Shown: positions 1 through 11,955 of the stretch, piece by piece | Numbering within the stretch: the first letter of the stretch is position 1 | Layout of the letters: each line of letters begins with the position of its first letter | Assembly: GCA_948567375.1 (NCBI GenBank) | Contig: OX419758.1 | Span: forward strand, 51,165,473 to 51,229,472 | Source: Lunularia cruciata | Lineage: Eukaryota; Streptophyta; Marchantiopsida; Lunulariales; Lunulariaceae | Direction of reading: 5' to 3' | DNA length: 64,000 nt | The notes under the pieces: generated by a model | Told to the model about the DNA's origin: nothing | The model's database searches: none | The model's input: the letters and a program-made list of their open reading frames with translations, nothing else | Translations under genes and position numbers: made by a program

Positions 1-1930
1 ATGTTTATGGCATCCATAACCCGCCATCATAAAAGGTGAGTCTTGGGTGTTGGTGATGCCTTTGGGTGATTGAGCTCTTGCAATTTGTGGATCAATTTTT
101 GTAGCAACAAGTGCCTTGGCCAAAATTCAAGGTTCATCTTGACCTCTACCTCTAGATTGTTTTCCACTGGCTTTGGTTGAATGCATTTACAAGTTGCTTC
201 TTGCCTTCTACATATGTGATTGTCATGTTGAACCATTGTCTCCACTTTACCCACCAAATCTATCGATGAGATGGATCTTTTTGTGCCTTGAGGTAGACTA
301 GAGGTTTGTGGTTTTTTTCCACTACAAATGCATTCTCACCAAGATAGTGCTTCCAATGCTTGGTTGCAAAGACAATGGCCAACTCTTCTCATTCAATGAT
401 GTGATAATTTTATTTTGCCGGTAACAACTTTTGAGAGCAATATGCAATTGGGTCAATATGCATCTATCATGCCACTCTTGTTGTAGGACTGCTCCTATTG
501 CTATGCTTGATGCATCTATAGCCAACTTGATTGGATGTTTTAGATCATATCATTTCAAGATTGGTGCATGTAGTAATGCATCTTTCAATTCCTAAAAGGC
601 CAATTCTTGTGCAGTTCCCTACACCCACTTCTTCTCCTTGCCTAGTAGTGTTGTTAAAGGTTGTATAACCTTGGAGAAGTCCTTGAAAAATTGATGATAC
701 AACCCCATCAATCCCAAGAAGTTCTTGAGTTGGATCTAATCTTTTGGAGCATTCCATTTTTGAATGACCTCTATTTTATTTTTTAATACTTGGATACCTT
801 TTGAACTTACTCTATGCCCCAAGTAATAAACTTCCAACTTGCCAAATTCACACTTTGAGATTTTGGCATACAACTGATTCTGCCCTTGAATCTAGAGGAC
901 TTCTCGTAAATGTTGCTTGTGTTCCATCATCGTCCTATTCTAGACTAAGATGTTGTCTAGGAAGGTGATAACAAATTTATCCAAGTATGGAAAGAATATG
1001 TCATTCTTTAAAATCATGAAGTGGTTGTTGTGTTGGTGAGGCCAAATGACATCACCAAGTATTTAAAGTGGACATACCTTGTTCAAAAAGTAGGTGTATA
1101 TCTTCCTCTGCAATCTTGAGTTGTAACCGCTCCATATATCATGTTAGGTGGAGAGTTTTGTCCCATTGAATTGATCAAACAAGCCATCTATGCGGGGTAA
1201 GGGGTATTTTTTCTTCATTGTTTGTTGATTTAGGCTCCAATAGTCAATGCACATGAGAATTGTACCATCCTTCTTCACAAACAAGACAAGAGCACCATAT
1301 GGTGATACATTGGGTTGGATAAACCCTGTAGCAGCATATCCTTGATTTGAGCCTTATACTCCTCCAATTTATGAGGTGATAGACAATATGAGGCCTTACA
1401 AGGAGATGTCTTCCTCAAAATATTATACTTTTATGATCTACTCTTCTTTTTGGTGGTAATCCTATGAGTAGATCAACCGAGAAGACATGTGGAAACTCAT
1501 TGACCACATCTTTCAATTTCTCAAGAATTTATCCATTGAGTTGTGCACTCTAGACTTCTCTTATTAGACCCATGAAACATCTATTTGTCTTACAAATAGT
1601 TATTGTCCCTTTGATATAAAGAAACAATTCTTGCTTGTGTGATCTTTCTTTAACCCCAGTGATCTTCCATTGGCAAGTTTTGACTACTTTCTTCTTCCAA
1701 TCAACCATAAGGTTGTAATGATCTATCCATAGCATGCCTAAGATTACATCATAATGCGTTAACCAAATCACTTGCCACTCAAGTGCTTCTTAATACTATC
1801 CTATAAAGAGTGCTACCTTTCTAGGTAATGACTCAATCCTCTTTGTTTACCCATTAGGTAGCTCTATTTTTGTATTCTCATCCTTCTCTAGATCCATCTC
1901 CAATCTTATTGCAATAGAGCAAGACAAAAT
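1..1930 (-). pseudogene. Family A chromovirus fragment A1 (RNase H to protease)
   Basis: Degenerate Ty3/gypsy pol read right to left: protease/linker near 1930-1550, reverse transcriptase about 1500-600, RNase H about 600-1. It matches element A2 (17.5-19.5 kb) along its whole length. Recognisable pieces are the linker phrase DVILGMLWIDHYN (1550-1771) and the RNase H end QLVNAF near 180. Many stops and frameshifts make it non-coding. The RNase H final acidic position is Asn, as in every other A copy here. The fragment stops abruptly near 1930, just after the protease active site (read in the minus direction it begins at the Asn following the A-x-E of that motif); the missing upstream half corresponds to what A5 carries at 51.9-53.15 kb. 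The left edge runs out of the window. Confidence 0.85.
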
Positions 1931-2215
1931 ATTAGTGTGTATGTTAGTGTGTAATAGTTGTTTGAGAGGATGGAATATGGCATGTATGACTCCTCCACTC
2001 ACAATGGTTCCTTAAGGACAGTGGTTATGTCCTAGATGTACTTGACCTATAGCTAGTTCATCCTTTATATGGTATAGATTGCAAACAGGCGACTAACGAT
2101 GGGGCTCGATAGCACCCGACCTCCTGATCTTTGCACATCATAGGGTATACCATATACTTGGAGTAGATGGCTATCTGAAATAAGAGGGATCCAACCGCCA
2201 ACTAGGGAGGCAATT
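1931..2215. other. Unassigned spacer between A1 and C-type LTR
   Basis: About 285 bp with no open frame and no clear match to the A, B, C or L families elsewhere in the window. Its position suggests it belongs to the insertion that split A1, possibly a diverged part of a family C element, but I cannot show this. Confidence 0.4.
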
Positions 2216-2871
2216 ATGGCACTTTAGAGTCTATGTATGACTTAAGTGTGAGTTATGTGTCTATAGTGTATGATATTGACAGCAATGTATGTTGTGTAAT
2301 GATGTATATATGCACAACATTTATCATTTGTAGTGCGCATCTAGATTGCCCAAACATTGGAGTTGTAGTGATAGTGGTTAGAGGTATTTTAGCCATTCCT
2401 TGTAGACTACATCCTGATGGTCAAATTTTGTGTCTGGGGTACTGACTTCATGGTGGGGCCCACTATCACTTTGCACCATTTACACCATTGGATGTACCAT
2501 CAGTGGGAACATTAGGGTTTCAGACCTAGCTCAAGTCTAGGGGTATACTTTTGAAGTGCAGCTCTAAAGAGCTCACTTCTATGATGTTGAGCCTTTGAGT
2601 TCCTGGCGATGGTGGACAAAGGCCGGCGAGCATCACTTAGATTCTCTTAGCTAAAGTGAGTATGGCTTGACTATAATCAGTGCCCAATTGTTTGTAGTTT
2701 ATAGAGTGATAAATCAAGTACTAATCTAAGTTGAGTTAATTTGAGTGGTGTAAATGAGTTGATTATTGTGGCACTTTAGAGTCTATGTATGACTTAAGTT
2801 TGAGTTATGTGTCTATAATGTATGATGTTGACAATGATGTATGTTGTGTAGCAATGTATATATGCACGACA
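2216..2871 (+). repeat. Family C-type LTR with duplicated terminal segment
   Basis: The segment 2329-2871 matches, in the opposite orientation, the solo LTR at 4375-4882, and its first 430 bp match the LTR at 60741-62017. It ends in GCACGACA. The last 100 bp (2770-2871, starting tggcactttagagtctatg) also occur as a direct repeat at 2216-2319, immediately upstream. The body contains the phrase agggtttcagacctagctc, seen inverted near 61800. Directly after 2871 family B integrase sequence begins. I read this as a 3' LTR, with the 2216-2319 piece being the end of a second, truncated copy. Confidence 0.65.
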
Positions 2872-3532
2872 TCTTCCTTATCTTTGGCCAAGATCCACTT
2901 ATTCCCAATTCCTTTCTTCTCCTCCATCTAATGTCTCTCATACTTCCACCTTCTTGACCACAATATCCCAATCCCTACAACAAGTCAAATCTCATCTCCT
3001 TGTTGCTCAAAATCATCAAAAACAATAGGCAGACCAACATCATCATGATCTCACCTTTCAACTCAATGATAAATTCATATTTTCTTCTAGTAACCTACCC
3101 CTCCCATTTGATACCCAAGTTCATAAACTTGCTCCTAATTGGATAGGTTTATTTGATGTCACCCAAATCATTTCTTTTGTTGCTTATCAAGTTGCCTTCC
3201 CTTATCATAAGCAAATCCATCTTGTCTTTCATGTTTCCAAGTTGAAACCCTTTTGTTCTAATACATCTTTCTTTTCCTCTTGTATCCAACCCCCTCTTCC
3301 TCCTATCCCTATCAACAATCATGAGGAGTATGAAGTTGATCATATCCTTGCACGTCACCATATTTAACACGGCCACCAACAATATATTAAGTACAAAGTC
3401 CTTTGGAAAGGATATCCCCTTCATGATGCCACTTAGGAGCCTCTTTCTCATCTCCAAAATGCACAAATGGCCATATAGGAGTTTGAAGCTTCCATGGTGA
3501 TGAGGACGTCATCAACTAGTGGTGGGAGAATA
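2872..3532 (+). pseudogene. Family B 3' fragment: integrase C-terminus and chromodomain
   Basis: Translates on the plus strand, with stops, as the end of a Ty3/gypsy integrase followed by a chromodomain: LAPNWIGLFDV (GPF-like module), HLVFHVSKLKPF, then EEYEVDHILARHH and YKVLWKGYPLHDAT. It aligns with the minus-strand B element at 34.9-35.6 kb. The final stretch GTGGTGGGAGAATA just before the LTR is the polypurine tract. The fragment begins at 2872, at the same integrase position where the B piece at 62018 onward stops. An in-frame stop replaces the second chromodomain Trp (T*EP instead of TWEP). Confidence 0.85.
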
Positions 3533-4006
3533 TGTAAAAATATAGATTTTACAATCAAGTTAGTCAAGACTAATGAAGTAGCAAATAGGCCAAATTAGCC
3601 AAAAATTATAAGAATAATTTAGAAGCATCTAGAAGCTACTTGGTACCTTCCAAGTATTTGGTAATATGCATGTCAAGTGTTGACTTCTAGGAGGAAGCTT
3701 CCCGGCTAGCTTAGTTTGCATGCCAAGTAGGTGTATTCTAGAAGGAAGCTTCTTGAAAAGTTTAGTTTGCACATCAAGTAGACGGCTTCTAACCGGGAAG
3801 CTTCTTGAGATGCTTCCTGATTAGCTTGGCTTGCACTCTAAGAAGGTAGCTTGTAGTAAGCTTCTTTAGAATCTTCTAAGAGCCTTGTATGTTCCCTATA
3901 AATACCAAACTCATGCTAGGTATTTGGAATTTCCCTCATTCAAAAGTCTCAATGTGATCTTCACTTTGATCTTCCATTCTTCTATTTCTCTCCTTGGTGT
4001 TTTACA
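3533..4006 (+). repeat. Family B 3' LTR
   Basis: Begins TGTAAAAAT and ends GTTTTACA, and matches the LTR at 34507-34905 in reverse orientation. It holds a promoter-like CTATAAATACC near 3896 at the same relative place as in the other B LTRs. It is rich in aagcttc-type blocks (gaagcttcttgag and variants) that form short imperfect inverted repeats. The DNA right of 4006 is LINE family L sequence, so this B element was inserted into an L copy. Confidence 0.85.
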
Positions 4007-5000
4007 ATTCTACTTTAGATGTAACAATGGTCCATAAGACATGGTGTCCTTTTGGAGGATACAAGATAGCTACCCATGCTGTTATCAATGATATATTGTT
4101 TTCCATGGCACAAGAGAGTGGAAACCTTGCATGGGAGGAGCATTGGTATGCTTTGCAAATGACATGAGTCCAGGTAGACACCTCTGTCAAGGAGTGCACA
4201 AGGGCATATAGAAATTAAGGGATATCACTATTACTTTCGTATTTCATCAAATCTTTTAGACAACCCACCCATTACTTTATAGAGAGCATTGGCTAGTGCA
4301 ATACAATTCAAAGGAGAGCAATAAGATGATGCTTCTTTGGATACTTCGATTGTTTTAGACCATGTGACTTGCATTGTCGTGCATATATACATTGTGACAT
4401 ACCATACATTACTATCAACATCATACATTGTAGAAACACAACTAATATAAAAGTCATACATAAACTCTAAAGTACCACAATAATAAATTCACTCTTCCAC
4501 TCAACAATCTATTAATAAATAGAAATTAATTATAGTCAAACCACACCCACACTAGTTAAGAGACTCCAATCGATGTTTGCTAGCCTCTATCCACTTTAGC
4601 CAAGAACTCAAATGTTCAATATCAAAAAAGTGAACTCTTTGGAATTACACTTTGAAAGTAGACCCATCTATTCAACCTAGGTCTCCAACCCTAACAGCAT
4701 CATCGATGGTCCATCTAATGGTGCAATTGGTGCAAGTGACCATGTCAGAAGTTACTCTATTATAAAATTTGGCCGTCATTAAATAGTTCATGAACAACTA
4801 CCAGAATAATTATAATCACAAACACTATCACTCTAGTGTGCCCGACCAAACTAGCTTCATCGCTATAGAGCTCATGACAACATAACTATGATATCTTAAG
4901 GTGCTATAGGGCAGATTCCTCCTACCACTATAGGGACTTAGCCCCGTTTTACCGTTTTGTCTTTTCCTTGTATGGGTTTGGTGGAGTTTCTCACGCGGTC
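4007..5000 (+). pseudogene. Family L LINE 3' fragment (endonuclease region and tail)
   Basis: 4007-4374 aligns with 23355-23960 of the longer L copy (the region after the zinc-binding C-x-C cluster, including the MAQESG and MAGAIHRRA-like stretches), with an internal deletion of a little over 200 bp near 4175. After an inserted LTR, 4883-5000 continues with the L 3' tail (gatatctta, gggacttagcccc). Stops and frameshifts throughout. No intact protein is possible. Confidence 0.8.
4375..4882 (-). repeat. Solo LTR of family C type inserted in LINE fragment
   Basis: 508 bp with TG...CA ends (TGTCGTGCAT at the left, GACAACA at the right), nearly the reverse complement of 2329-2871 over most of its length. 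LINE sequence that is continuous in the 24 kb copy (cttgcat then agctcggatatc) is split exactly here. A clear target duplication is not visible. It includes the inverted copy of the 100-bp terminal segment at 4375-4484. Confidence 0.75.
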
Positions 5001-6150
5001 GCGTTCTTATTTCCAAGTTGATTTAATAGCGGTGTCAGGTGCCTTGCAACAGATTCTAGTGTTGTAGGCTTCAGATATATCCGATGAATTGATGTAACAA
5101 ATCGTTAGGATTATTATAGGTTCATGCTTATTCTCGTTTGTTAACGACCATGAGGAAAGACGCTGTTGGAATCACCAACTATGATAGAATTAAAGAAACA
5201 CTGTAGATTAAAATTTTGCTCGCACCACTTGCTTAAAACTAGGGCACTGTCATGTGGTATTCGATTACACTGGAATTAACTGTGAAATACTAGCAGGATT
5301 GAAGAGATGAGCAGTAAGAATTATGCCACAAGGACATGGAGGTGGCGATACGGATTGAGTCAAACTAGAAAACATGGACTTTAACAGGACTTAGTCCTGT
5401 TCCTCGCTACGGCGACACCTGCGACCGACAGAAATGTGAATGCCTGCCTGACATTGACGTCGCTGCATAGCTAAACAGGTTTGTCGAAAGCACATGTAGA
5501 CGACACGGCGTTCATGAAGTGGTCGAGGACAATGCTTAGAAGTGCTGTTCGTAAAGGAAATGGAAATGAATAAGCAGTCGCTAAGGTTACATGCACTTCT
5601 AAATAGAGTCTATTGTCCTCTCTTATCTAGTTGCTTGAACTTCTTAACTTACTAGTTTAGATCCTAAAGGAGCGTACAGGAAGGTCCGCCGCAGTTGATT
5701 TCAGGTGATTTGACTCGACTAAACACTCATTGACTGGACTAGAGTGATCTCACACAAAGGACAACGTATAAGAAAGATTTGGAACAGCAAGTATCGGAGC
5801 ACAGAATTATCATCTTCCCATCTTTCTAGTTAACGTATCTCATAGCCGGCGCTCGGATGCTCTACTAGCCGGGAACTTAATCATGCAAGATGGACAGGAA
5901 GAGTCCTTGAAGCTTAGACAAAAACTAGAAATGACCCTATCAAGTCTAAACATTGAATTTATCCATGGAGAAAACTTTTAAGTCGTATTAGACAAAAACT
6001 AGAAATGACCCTATCAAGTCTAACATTGATTTTATCCATGGAGAAAACTTTTAAGTCGTAATCTCCCAATTGATAGCAAGGTTCAATTTATTGAATTGAT
6101 GATCTGTACAGAGATACAACTAACCTACCCCTCTAAGAAACGTGGTTAAT
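5001..6150. other. Unassigned DNA downstream of invertase
   Basis: About 1.15 kb without a credible coding frame or TE similarity that I can recognise. It will include the 3' UTR and polyadenylation region of the minus-strand invertase gene. The strongest structure is a 74-bp tandem duplication at 5915-6061. Confidence 0.5.
5915..6061. repeat. 74-bp tandem duplication
   Basis: Two adjacent copies, 5915-5988 and 5989-6061, each beginning tagacaaaaactagaaatg and ending cttttaagtcgta, with only a few differences. They lie 90-240 bp past the invertase stop codon, so they may be in its 3' UTR. Confidence 0.9.
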
Positions 6151-8142
6151 CTAGGGGGATTGGGGGAATGATAGAATGCGAGCCGAGTCCATCCTCCAGG
6201 CGTTGAAACTATGAACTTGAATATTCTGTGTACCATTGTTGAAAAGGAAAAAGTGGGCAGCATCGTCGACCGCTATCGTAGGATACACACGGGATGTTAC
6301 CACTGTCCTGCCACCTTGAGCGAACGTCTCAACCACGGAGTGGTCGACGATGGTACGCAACGTGAGATACTTGTCGCTTTCTAGAACTCTGACGTATGTT
6401 CCATAAATTGACTTGTCGACATCATCTTGCATCGATGATTTCCCCTGGTCGCTGCAGACTATTCCTTTCCAAGTTCCACCCCTTTCGACCTGCAAGTAGA
6501 AGAATACAGCAGTCTGCTCCTTGAGATCCTTCTCAGCGAGCACGAGCAAACCGAACGGGCCTAGAAAACCTTCATATGATGCTCCAGTGTCGTTGCAGAC
6601 TTTCCTGGCTTGCTGTGAGACTGAATCCGAACCGTTGAACAATAGGTTCGCCTTTGGCATTTTTGGTTTGTAAAATTTGATCTGGATATCCAGCTGAGGT
6701 CCATGAACTCCCTTTACAGGCATGACAGTCTTTCCAGGTAGAGCAAAGTTGTTCACTGACACCTTGTCTCGGTGTAGTCCATCTATCTCCTCTATCGGTG
6801 TTTGAATCAAGTCCACTTTGGTGACTGGGTCAAGCCAGAGTTGCCTAGGAATGCTCTGGAGACCGGACCATCCCTTTCTCTCGATGGCATCCAGATCACT
6901 ATCGGACTCGCTGACCCAACCGAAAAGAATTCGGCGGTTTTTCTTCGTATCCAAGAAAGTCTTGGAAGCATAGAACTTTCCATAGTCGTAACGCAACCCG
7001 ATACCAACATCTATCTCCGGGTAGTCTCCAACGAAAGTATCTGTATATTCATCATACTCACCAACAGAATAGTAATCGTTGCGAGTGTTGTCCAGACTCA
7101 CCTTCAACAAATGCTTGACAGTGGGATTGTTCACGGAAACAGGCACACCGAGCTTTCCCTTCACTGCAACAGGGAAATAATCCGGGCACTCCCACATCCC
7201 GGTGCCCGCCACCGAGTGAATATCCTTTGCATAGGTCCAATTCACGAAGTCTTCACTGGTGTAGAGATGCGTGGTACCTGTGGTGCCGTCAGGCATCCTA
7301 CCACCGATCAGGGTTCTCCACTTCCCGTCCGGTCCCTTCCACGCTTCCGTGGGATCCCTGTACTTGGTTGGATCCATGAATGATTCGGCAGTCATTACGG
7401 GATTGGCGTCTGACTTGTACCACTCTATAAGCAGAGGGTCCGATTTGTTCACGGGAAGTGCCAAATTTTGGGTTTGAACCTGGATGGTTTCTGAAGCATT
7501 AGACCATCCCGTGTAAAGAATAGCTGGTGTGCCATCGTCGAGAAATGTTGTAGATCCAGACCAAGCTCCATATAGGTCGTACCATCCTGGTCCTGGTGTG
7601 ATAGCAAAAGGATCGACGTAAAACCAGTGAACCATGTCCTTCGAAACTGCATGACCCCAGACGATATTTCCCCAAAGTGCACCGAAGGGATTGTACTGGT
7701 AGAAAAGATGATACCATCCCATGTAGTACATCATTCCATTGGGATCATTCATCCAATTCTGCACCGGCTGGAAATGAAAAGCCGTTCGGTACGGCAGCGA
7801 CTCAGTCCTGTTCACCCCAGTGGCCGCCTTGGTGCTTCCCCAAGGTTTCTGATCCCGCGAATGGACAGAAGGCTCAGCCTCCTGAAATCGAACACCGTGA
7901 CCATGGTAATGATGGCCACCATTCTCCACAGCTCTCCTGGTTTCTCCAAAAGTTTGAGGCCTCGCTACCACACACACCGAACAAAATAGAAACAACACAG
8001 CAACAAAACACCAGGCTCTAGAGATTGTAAACGCCCTGCTTGTCCTTCCACGACTTTGCTCACAGAGCACCTCCAATCCGGCAGGCTGCATTGCAAACGC
8101 TTGTGCTGCTTTCTTAGCTCTCCACTCCGCAATGGCATCCAC
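6151..8142 (-). CDS. Acid invertase (beta-fructofuranosidase, GH32)
   Basis: 663-residue protein that hydrolyses the terminal beta-fructosyl bond of sucrose to glucose and fructose in vacuole or cell wall. The GH32 catalytic triad is present: nucleophile Asp133 in WMNDPNG (130-136), transition-state Asp263 in YRDP (261-264), acid/base Glu318 in MWECPD (316-321). The five-bladed propeller domain spans about 118-440 and the C-terminal beta-sandwich about 480-655. Residues 43-60 form one hydrophobic segment after a 40-residue hydrophilic leader, an arrangement typical of the signal-anchor propeptide of plant vacuolar invertases. The WECPD form (Pro rather than Val) is usual in cell-wall enzymes, so the subclass is mixed. 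Several N-x-S/T sites fit a secreted glycoprotein. The whole gene is one open frame; angiosperm invertases usually have introns, including a tiny exon for DPN. Start chosen as the first Met; Met18 is an alternative that keeps the anchor. Confidence 0.96.
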   Translation of the reverse strand: MDAIAEWRAKKAAQAFAMQPAGLEVLCEQSRGRTSRAFTISRAWCFVAVLFLFCSVCVVARPQTFGETRRAVENGGHHYHGHGVRFQEAEPSVHSRDQKPWGSTKAATGVNRTESLPYRTAFHFQPVQNWMNDPNGMMYYMGWYHLFYQYNPFGALWGNIVWGHAVSKDMVHWFYVDPFAITPGPGWYDLYGAWSGSTTFLDDGTPAILYTGWSNASETIQVQTQNLALPVNKSDPLLIEWYKSDANPVMTAESFMDPTKYRDPTEAWKGPDGKWRTLIGGRMPDGTTGTTHLYTSEDFVNWTYAKDIHSVAGTGMWECPDYFPVAVKGKLGVPVSVNNPTVKHLLKVSLDNTRNDYYSVGEYDEYTDTFVGDYPEIDVGIGLRYDYGKFYASKTFLDTKKNRRILFGWVSESDSDLDAIERKGWSGLQSIPRQLWLDPVTKVDLIQTPIEEIDGLHRDKVSVNNFALPGKTVMPVKGVHGPQLDIQIKFYKPKMPKANLLFNGSDSVSQQARKVCNDTGASYEGFLGPFGLLVLAEKDLKEQTAVFFYLQVERGGTWKGIVCSDQGKSSMQDDVDKSIYGTYVRVLESDKYLTLRTIVDHSVVETFAQGGRTVVTSRVYPTIAVDDAAHFFLFNNGTQNIQVHSFNAWRMDSARILSFPQSP

Positions 8143-8301
8143 TGCTTGTACTATATCCCCTACAGCTACAAGCGAGATGCCGGATAATAATTTCTAAATA
8201 ATTTCTAACTGTCCAGGGGATCCCTGCGGAAGATTTCACTATTAGTGCACGCCAGAGTCTCTGGTAACCCCCTGATGCATCTCTGAAGTTCGCGCTTCTG
8301 C

Positions 8302-8309
8302 TTATATAC
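8302..8309 (-). promoter_or_regulatory. Candidate TATA box of invertase
   Basis: The minus strand reads AGTATATAAGCAG here, about 160 bp upstream of the chosen start codon. That would give a 5' leader of roughly 130 nt. No other TATA-like motif is as well placed. Confidence 0.55.
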
Positions 8310-8740
8310 TGCTCCTCGACGACGCCGAGCCTCTTCCTGGTTGGACTCATGAACGAAAAGATTTTGTTTCATGTCCAGCTCAGTTGCCTGCCAGTAGCCT
8401 AGGCTTTTTGGTTTTGAATTTCGTGACTCCATAGCTCGGTGCATCCACTTTTGGCACTACTCCTCGTCAGGTTCGAGACAAGTGTGCTGAACATCTAAGC
8501 TCTGCATCCCTCCTCGGCAGCTGACTGCTGACCCTCCCTCGCCTCGCCTGCCAATCCCTTAGCCCATGGACCTGGCCGGACCAGCCTCAACAACTGCTCG
8601 TGCCCCATTCCCCCTGCTCGGGATCGGGACAATTCCCATTAATTCAGCAGCTCTTTCCTTGTTAACATTCTGTATTTACAGACATCCGTGACTAAGTTCT
8701 GTAGCTGCTTTACCACATGTCGGGCTCAGCTCCCTCCGGA

Positions 8741-8770
8741 GGTCAGGTCAGGTCAGGTCAAGTCAAGTCA
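8741..8770 (-). promoter_or_regulatory. Six-unit GGTCA/AGTCA tandem array (W-box-like) upstream of invertase
   Basis: Four GGTCA units are followed by two AGTCA units. On the gene's own strand this reads TTGACTTGACTTGACC then TGACC repeats, giving three TTGAC W-box cores in a row and six TGAC cores. It lies about 600 bp upstream of the start codon. WRKY binding is an inference from the motif only. Confidence 0.6.
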
Positions 8771-10042
8771 AGGCCTCGTTTATCATTAAGAATAGCACAA
8801 CCCCAAAGAAAGCTGCAGTGCAATCTTGTCTTCCAATAAGTATTGTCCCCAGCATTTCTTCACCGCTACAAAATGATGGTATATGTGATTAATTATATGT
8901 GCATGGTAGAATCCACCGAGTGGGACTAATTTGGTGGAAGTTTCAACACCGCACCATCTCATGAATAGCAATTTCAATTCGTTCTTGACTTTATTTTATT
9001 ATAAAATAATAAGTTTTAAATTACAATTCATGAATTCTGTCTCACTATTCCGGATTAACGTGAACGAGCTTCGATGATAATTAATTAGTCCAGATCCATG
9101 CGGGATGTACGGACTCTTAGTCTTTACCACGAGAGGAATGTTCCCTTGGCAAACTTTTATATTCTACACTTAGATGGTGATTGATTTGGACAACCATTAT
9201 AGTATTGTATGATTTTGCCATCAAATTTCTATCAGGACTAATATAAATGTATTTCAGCGGTATATTAAAACCCAATCGCAATTACCAATAATGAATTAAA
9301 TATTGTGCTGTTTATGGAACGCTCCCAAAATTCATTGTTTTTGTCTTTCTTCTATAATAAGTTCCCAGATTCTCTTTGTGATCGAAATCAATAACTAGAC
9401 ATACAGTTGCAGAACGGGCACAACTAATATTTATACGGAATGTGAAAATAAATATTTTTATAATTTCGTGATTTTACACCTTAAACTTTGTCATCAGAAG
9501 ATTTGCTTCGCTTTAATTGATTAAAATCATATGAATGTGTTGGATATCGAATATATTTGCTATGTAGATAATATCATGGAAAGAAATCATCTTATGTTTT
9601 TGATCTTTTCAGGATTATGAGAATTTTGGGACCTGCTATCCTAGTCACGATGATCTCTCCTTGATAAATAATATAATTATCCACTTTGGCCTCCAAAAAT
9701 ATATATAACTGGATTATCCTGTATATTCCTATATCTATAGACTTGACATTTGCAACACGATTAAATAGAAAAGATATTTGAATGAATTTTTTTATCAACT
9801 CGAATATATGAAATAAATCATTTAGTGCAAATATTATATAGAGAATGTACTTGCGACAAAATACTCATCTTCTCCAACTCCAGCTCCGAATACTTTATGA
9901 GGTCACGATGGGATATAATTCTCTACCGTACGTAAATTTGAGCTCCCCAGCTAGCGTTTCCACCTTAGCGTGCTGTGCATTCACGTTGCACGCGCACATT
10001 CTTCGAATTTTAAATTCTAGGATACAGCACCCTAAACGCTGT

Positions 10043-10120
10043 AAGTTTGGGGCTTAGCCCCATTTCGTGTTTTATTTTTGTGCGGGCTAGATGGGTCTTC
10101 CCATCCTTCTTGTTATCTGT
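10043..10120 (+). repeat. Isolated 3' tail of LINE family L
   Basis: Contains ttggggcttagccccattt followed about 25 bp later by gatgggtcttcccatcctt, the same order and spacing as at 24005-24080 and 4926-5000. No endonuclease coding sequence precedes it, so it is either a severely 5'-truncated LINE insertion or a short element sharing the tail. The GGGGCTTAGCCCC core is nearly a perfect palindrome. Confidence 0.75.
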
Positions 10121-11955
10121 GGCTGTAGTTCTTTTTCCTTTCTGTAATTCTGTGGAGAATGGAAGGAGTAGAAAGGAACTCTCAAGGAGGAAACGACAGA
10201 GTTGGCTCATGTTCTTATCATATGAATGTCCTGGTTTACGCTGGGAACAGGAGGATTGGACAGATGTTTTGAAGAGTTGGATAGAAGCTTAGGACAGATG
10301 AAGTATTGTATCTGAATTCATTGGACGGATTGCGATTCCATGCCTTCTATGACTTTTTAGTAAGAAAACGGAAAATTTGTAACACTGTTTGCATGGTATT
10401 GGAGGTCCAAGCGTTAGGTGCAAAATGATGCGAGCAAATGCTGTGTAATGATCAGATTTGTTGAACCGGAGAAGCTCAATGAGGCAAAACCCCTGAGTGC
10501 CGGAGGAACAGGGAAACTAGCAAGTAGAAAGAAGTTAAGATCGAATTATGGAGAATTAACAGCTATGCTATTGCAGCTCGAATTTCTATTGGTTCAAGCT
10601 TTTGATGCGAAGTATTGTTTATTAAACTTTTGGAAAATGATCTGCATCATGATTGTCCCCTGTGTTCATCAAGTTTGCTGCAGACGGGACGGTATCGTAC
10701 CGTAAAATAAGACAGGAACCAGAGCTACATAGTCTCTAAGTTGTTCTTATCCTATATGTTCGGTAAACTTGATACACCTGTCTCGCTCAATTGCAACATC
10801 ACCTTCAGTTATTGAGAAAATGCCCTTCAGAAAAGCAGAGTTTAGACTCGAACTGCTCTACTTACTCTTCTGTTCCGAAAGTCATACAAGCTTCGGATGA
10901 TAACAATCTGTCTATGCCAAGTACTGGAATGACAAAAATATGATAGTCGTCAATCACATGGTACATACCATTTGCCTTTCACGTGCTCTAGAAATAAGAA
11001 ACTTCTCACCTGGTGTCTGCACAGATTTTATTGACTGCGAGAAGATTACAAAACCGTAGCCATCACGACTCTTGGGCTAATGATAGGGAATACGAAAAGT
11101 TGAGTGCATTGACCTCAGTGTAGTACGCTGTGCTGGTTGTATCCAACATATTCATCTCTTTTCATGGGCATAAAATGATTCCTGGCGTGTGGTTTGCGAA
11201 TACTGCTCTTTAAGCTTTTCTCCTACTCCCGCTGTACTCTATTCATACTAAAATTTTGTTCTTCCTATGCGATCCTTTGCTTTATTAATACCATCTTTTT
11301 CTTCATTGAACCGTGGCCTGTACCAGATAGAATTGGGTATGCATAATACCAAGGACATGGTTGAATGTCTTGCATGAAACTTAAAGTAATATCAAGTAAT
11401 GAGAATACAGGTTCTGTTTGATTGAATTTAAGAGAGTACATGGATAGATGTTTATTATTATCGGCGATGGAAAAGAGACGAAGTCTTTAAACATCCTACT
11501 TATTATGTTGAATAAAGTTATTAACCATAACTTTGTGGTACGAGGATTTAGTTGACATGATATTGAGAAGGCTATTAGTAATAGTTACAGACTCACAGTC
11601 TTATTGATTGAGTCTGTAAATTATGTTATTTGATTATGCACTCGAAATGTCATCAAAATGGTTTGAGGTATATTATAACGAACCAAACTCCAGTTTACGG
11701 AGTTTTACCTTCATTTTCAATTAGAGTTTCCCTGGCGACTATAAAAATAATGTACTATGATTACTTTCACTACAAAATAACAATAATCAAACACATCAAT
11801 AAAGTTCTTATAAAAAGATACTTGTAAAGAAATAGTTTCTCAATTTTACTGAGAGATATACATAAAAATTTGTTTCTTTAAATATACCAATAGATTGTCA
11901 ATTAAGTTAATTGAGAAATTGTTTCAAGTCGAGAAACAAATATCAGTTAAATCAT

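Noticed and set aside
6802-7383. 193-codon plus-strand frame, and others at 7627-8021, opposite the invertase
   Set aside because: They are antisense shadows of a strongly conserved GH32 gene and show no domain of their own.
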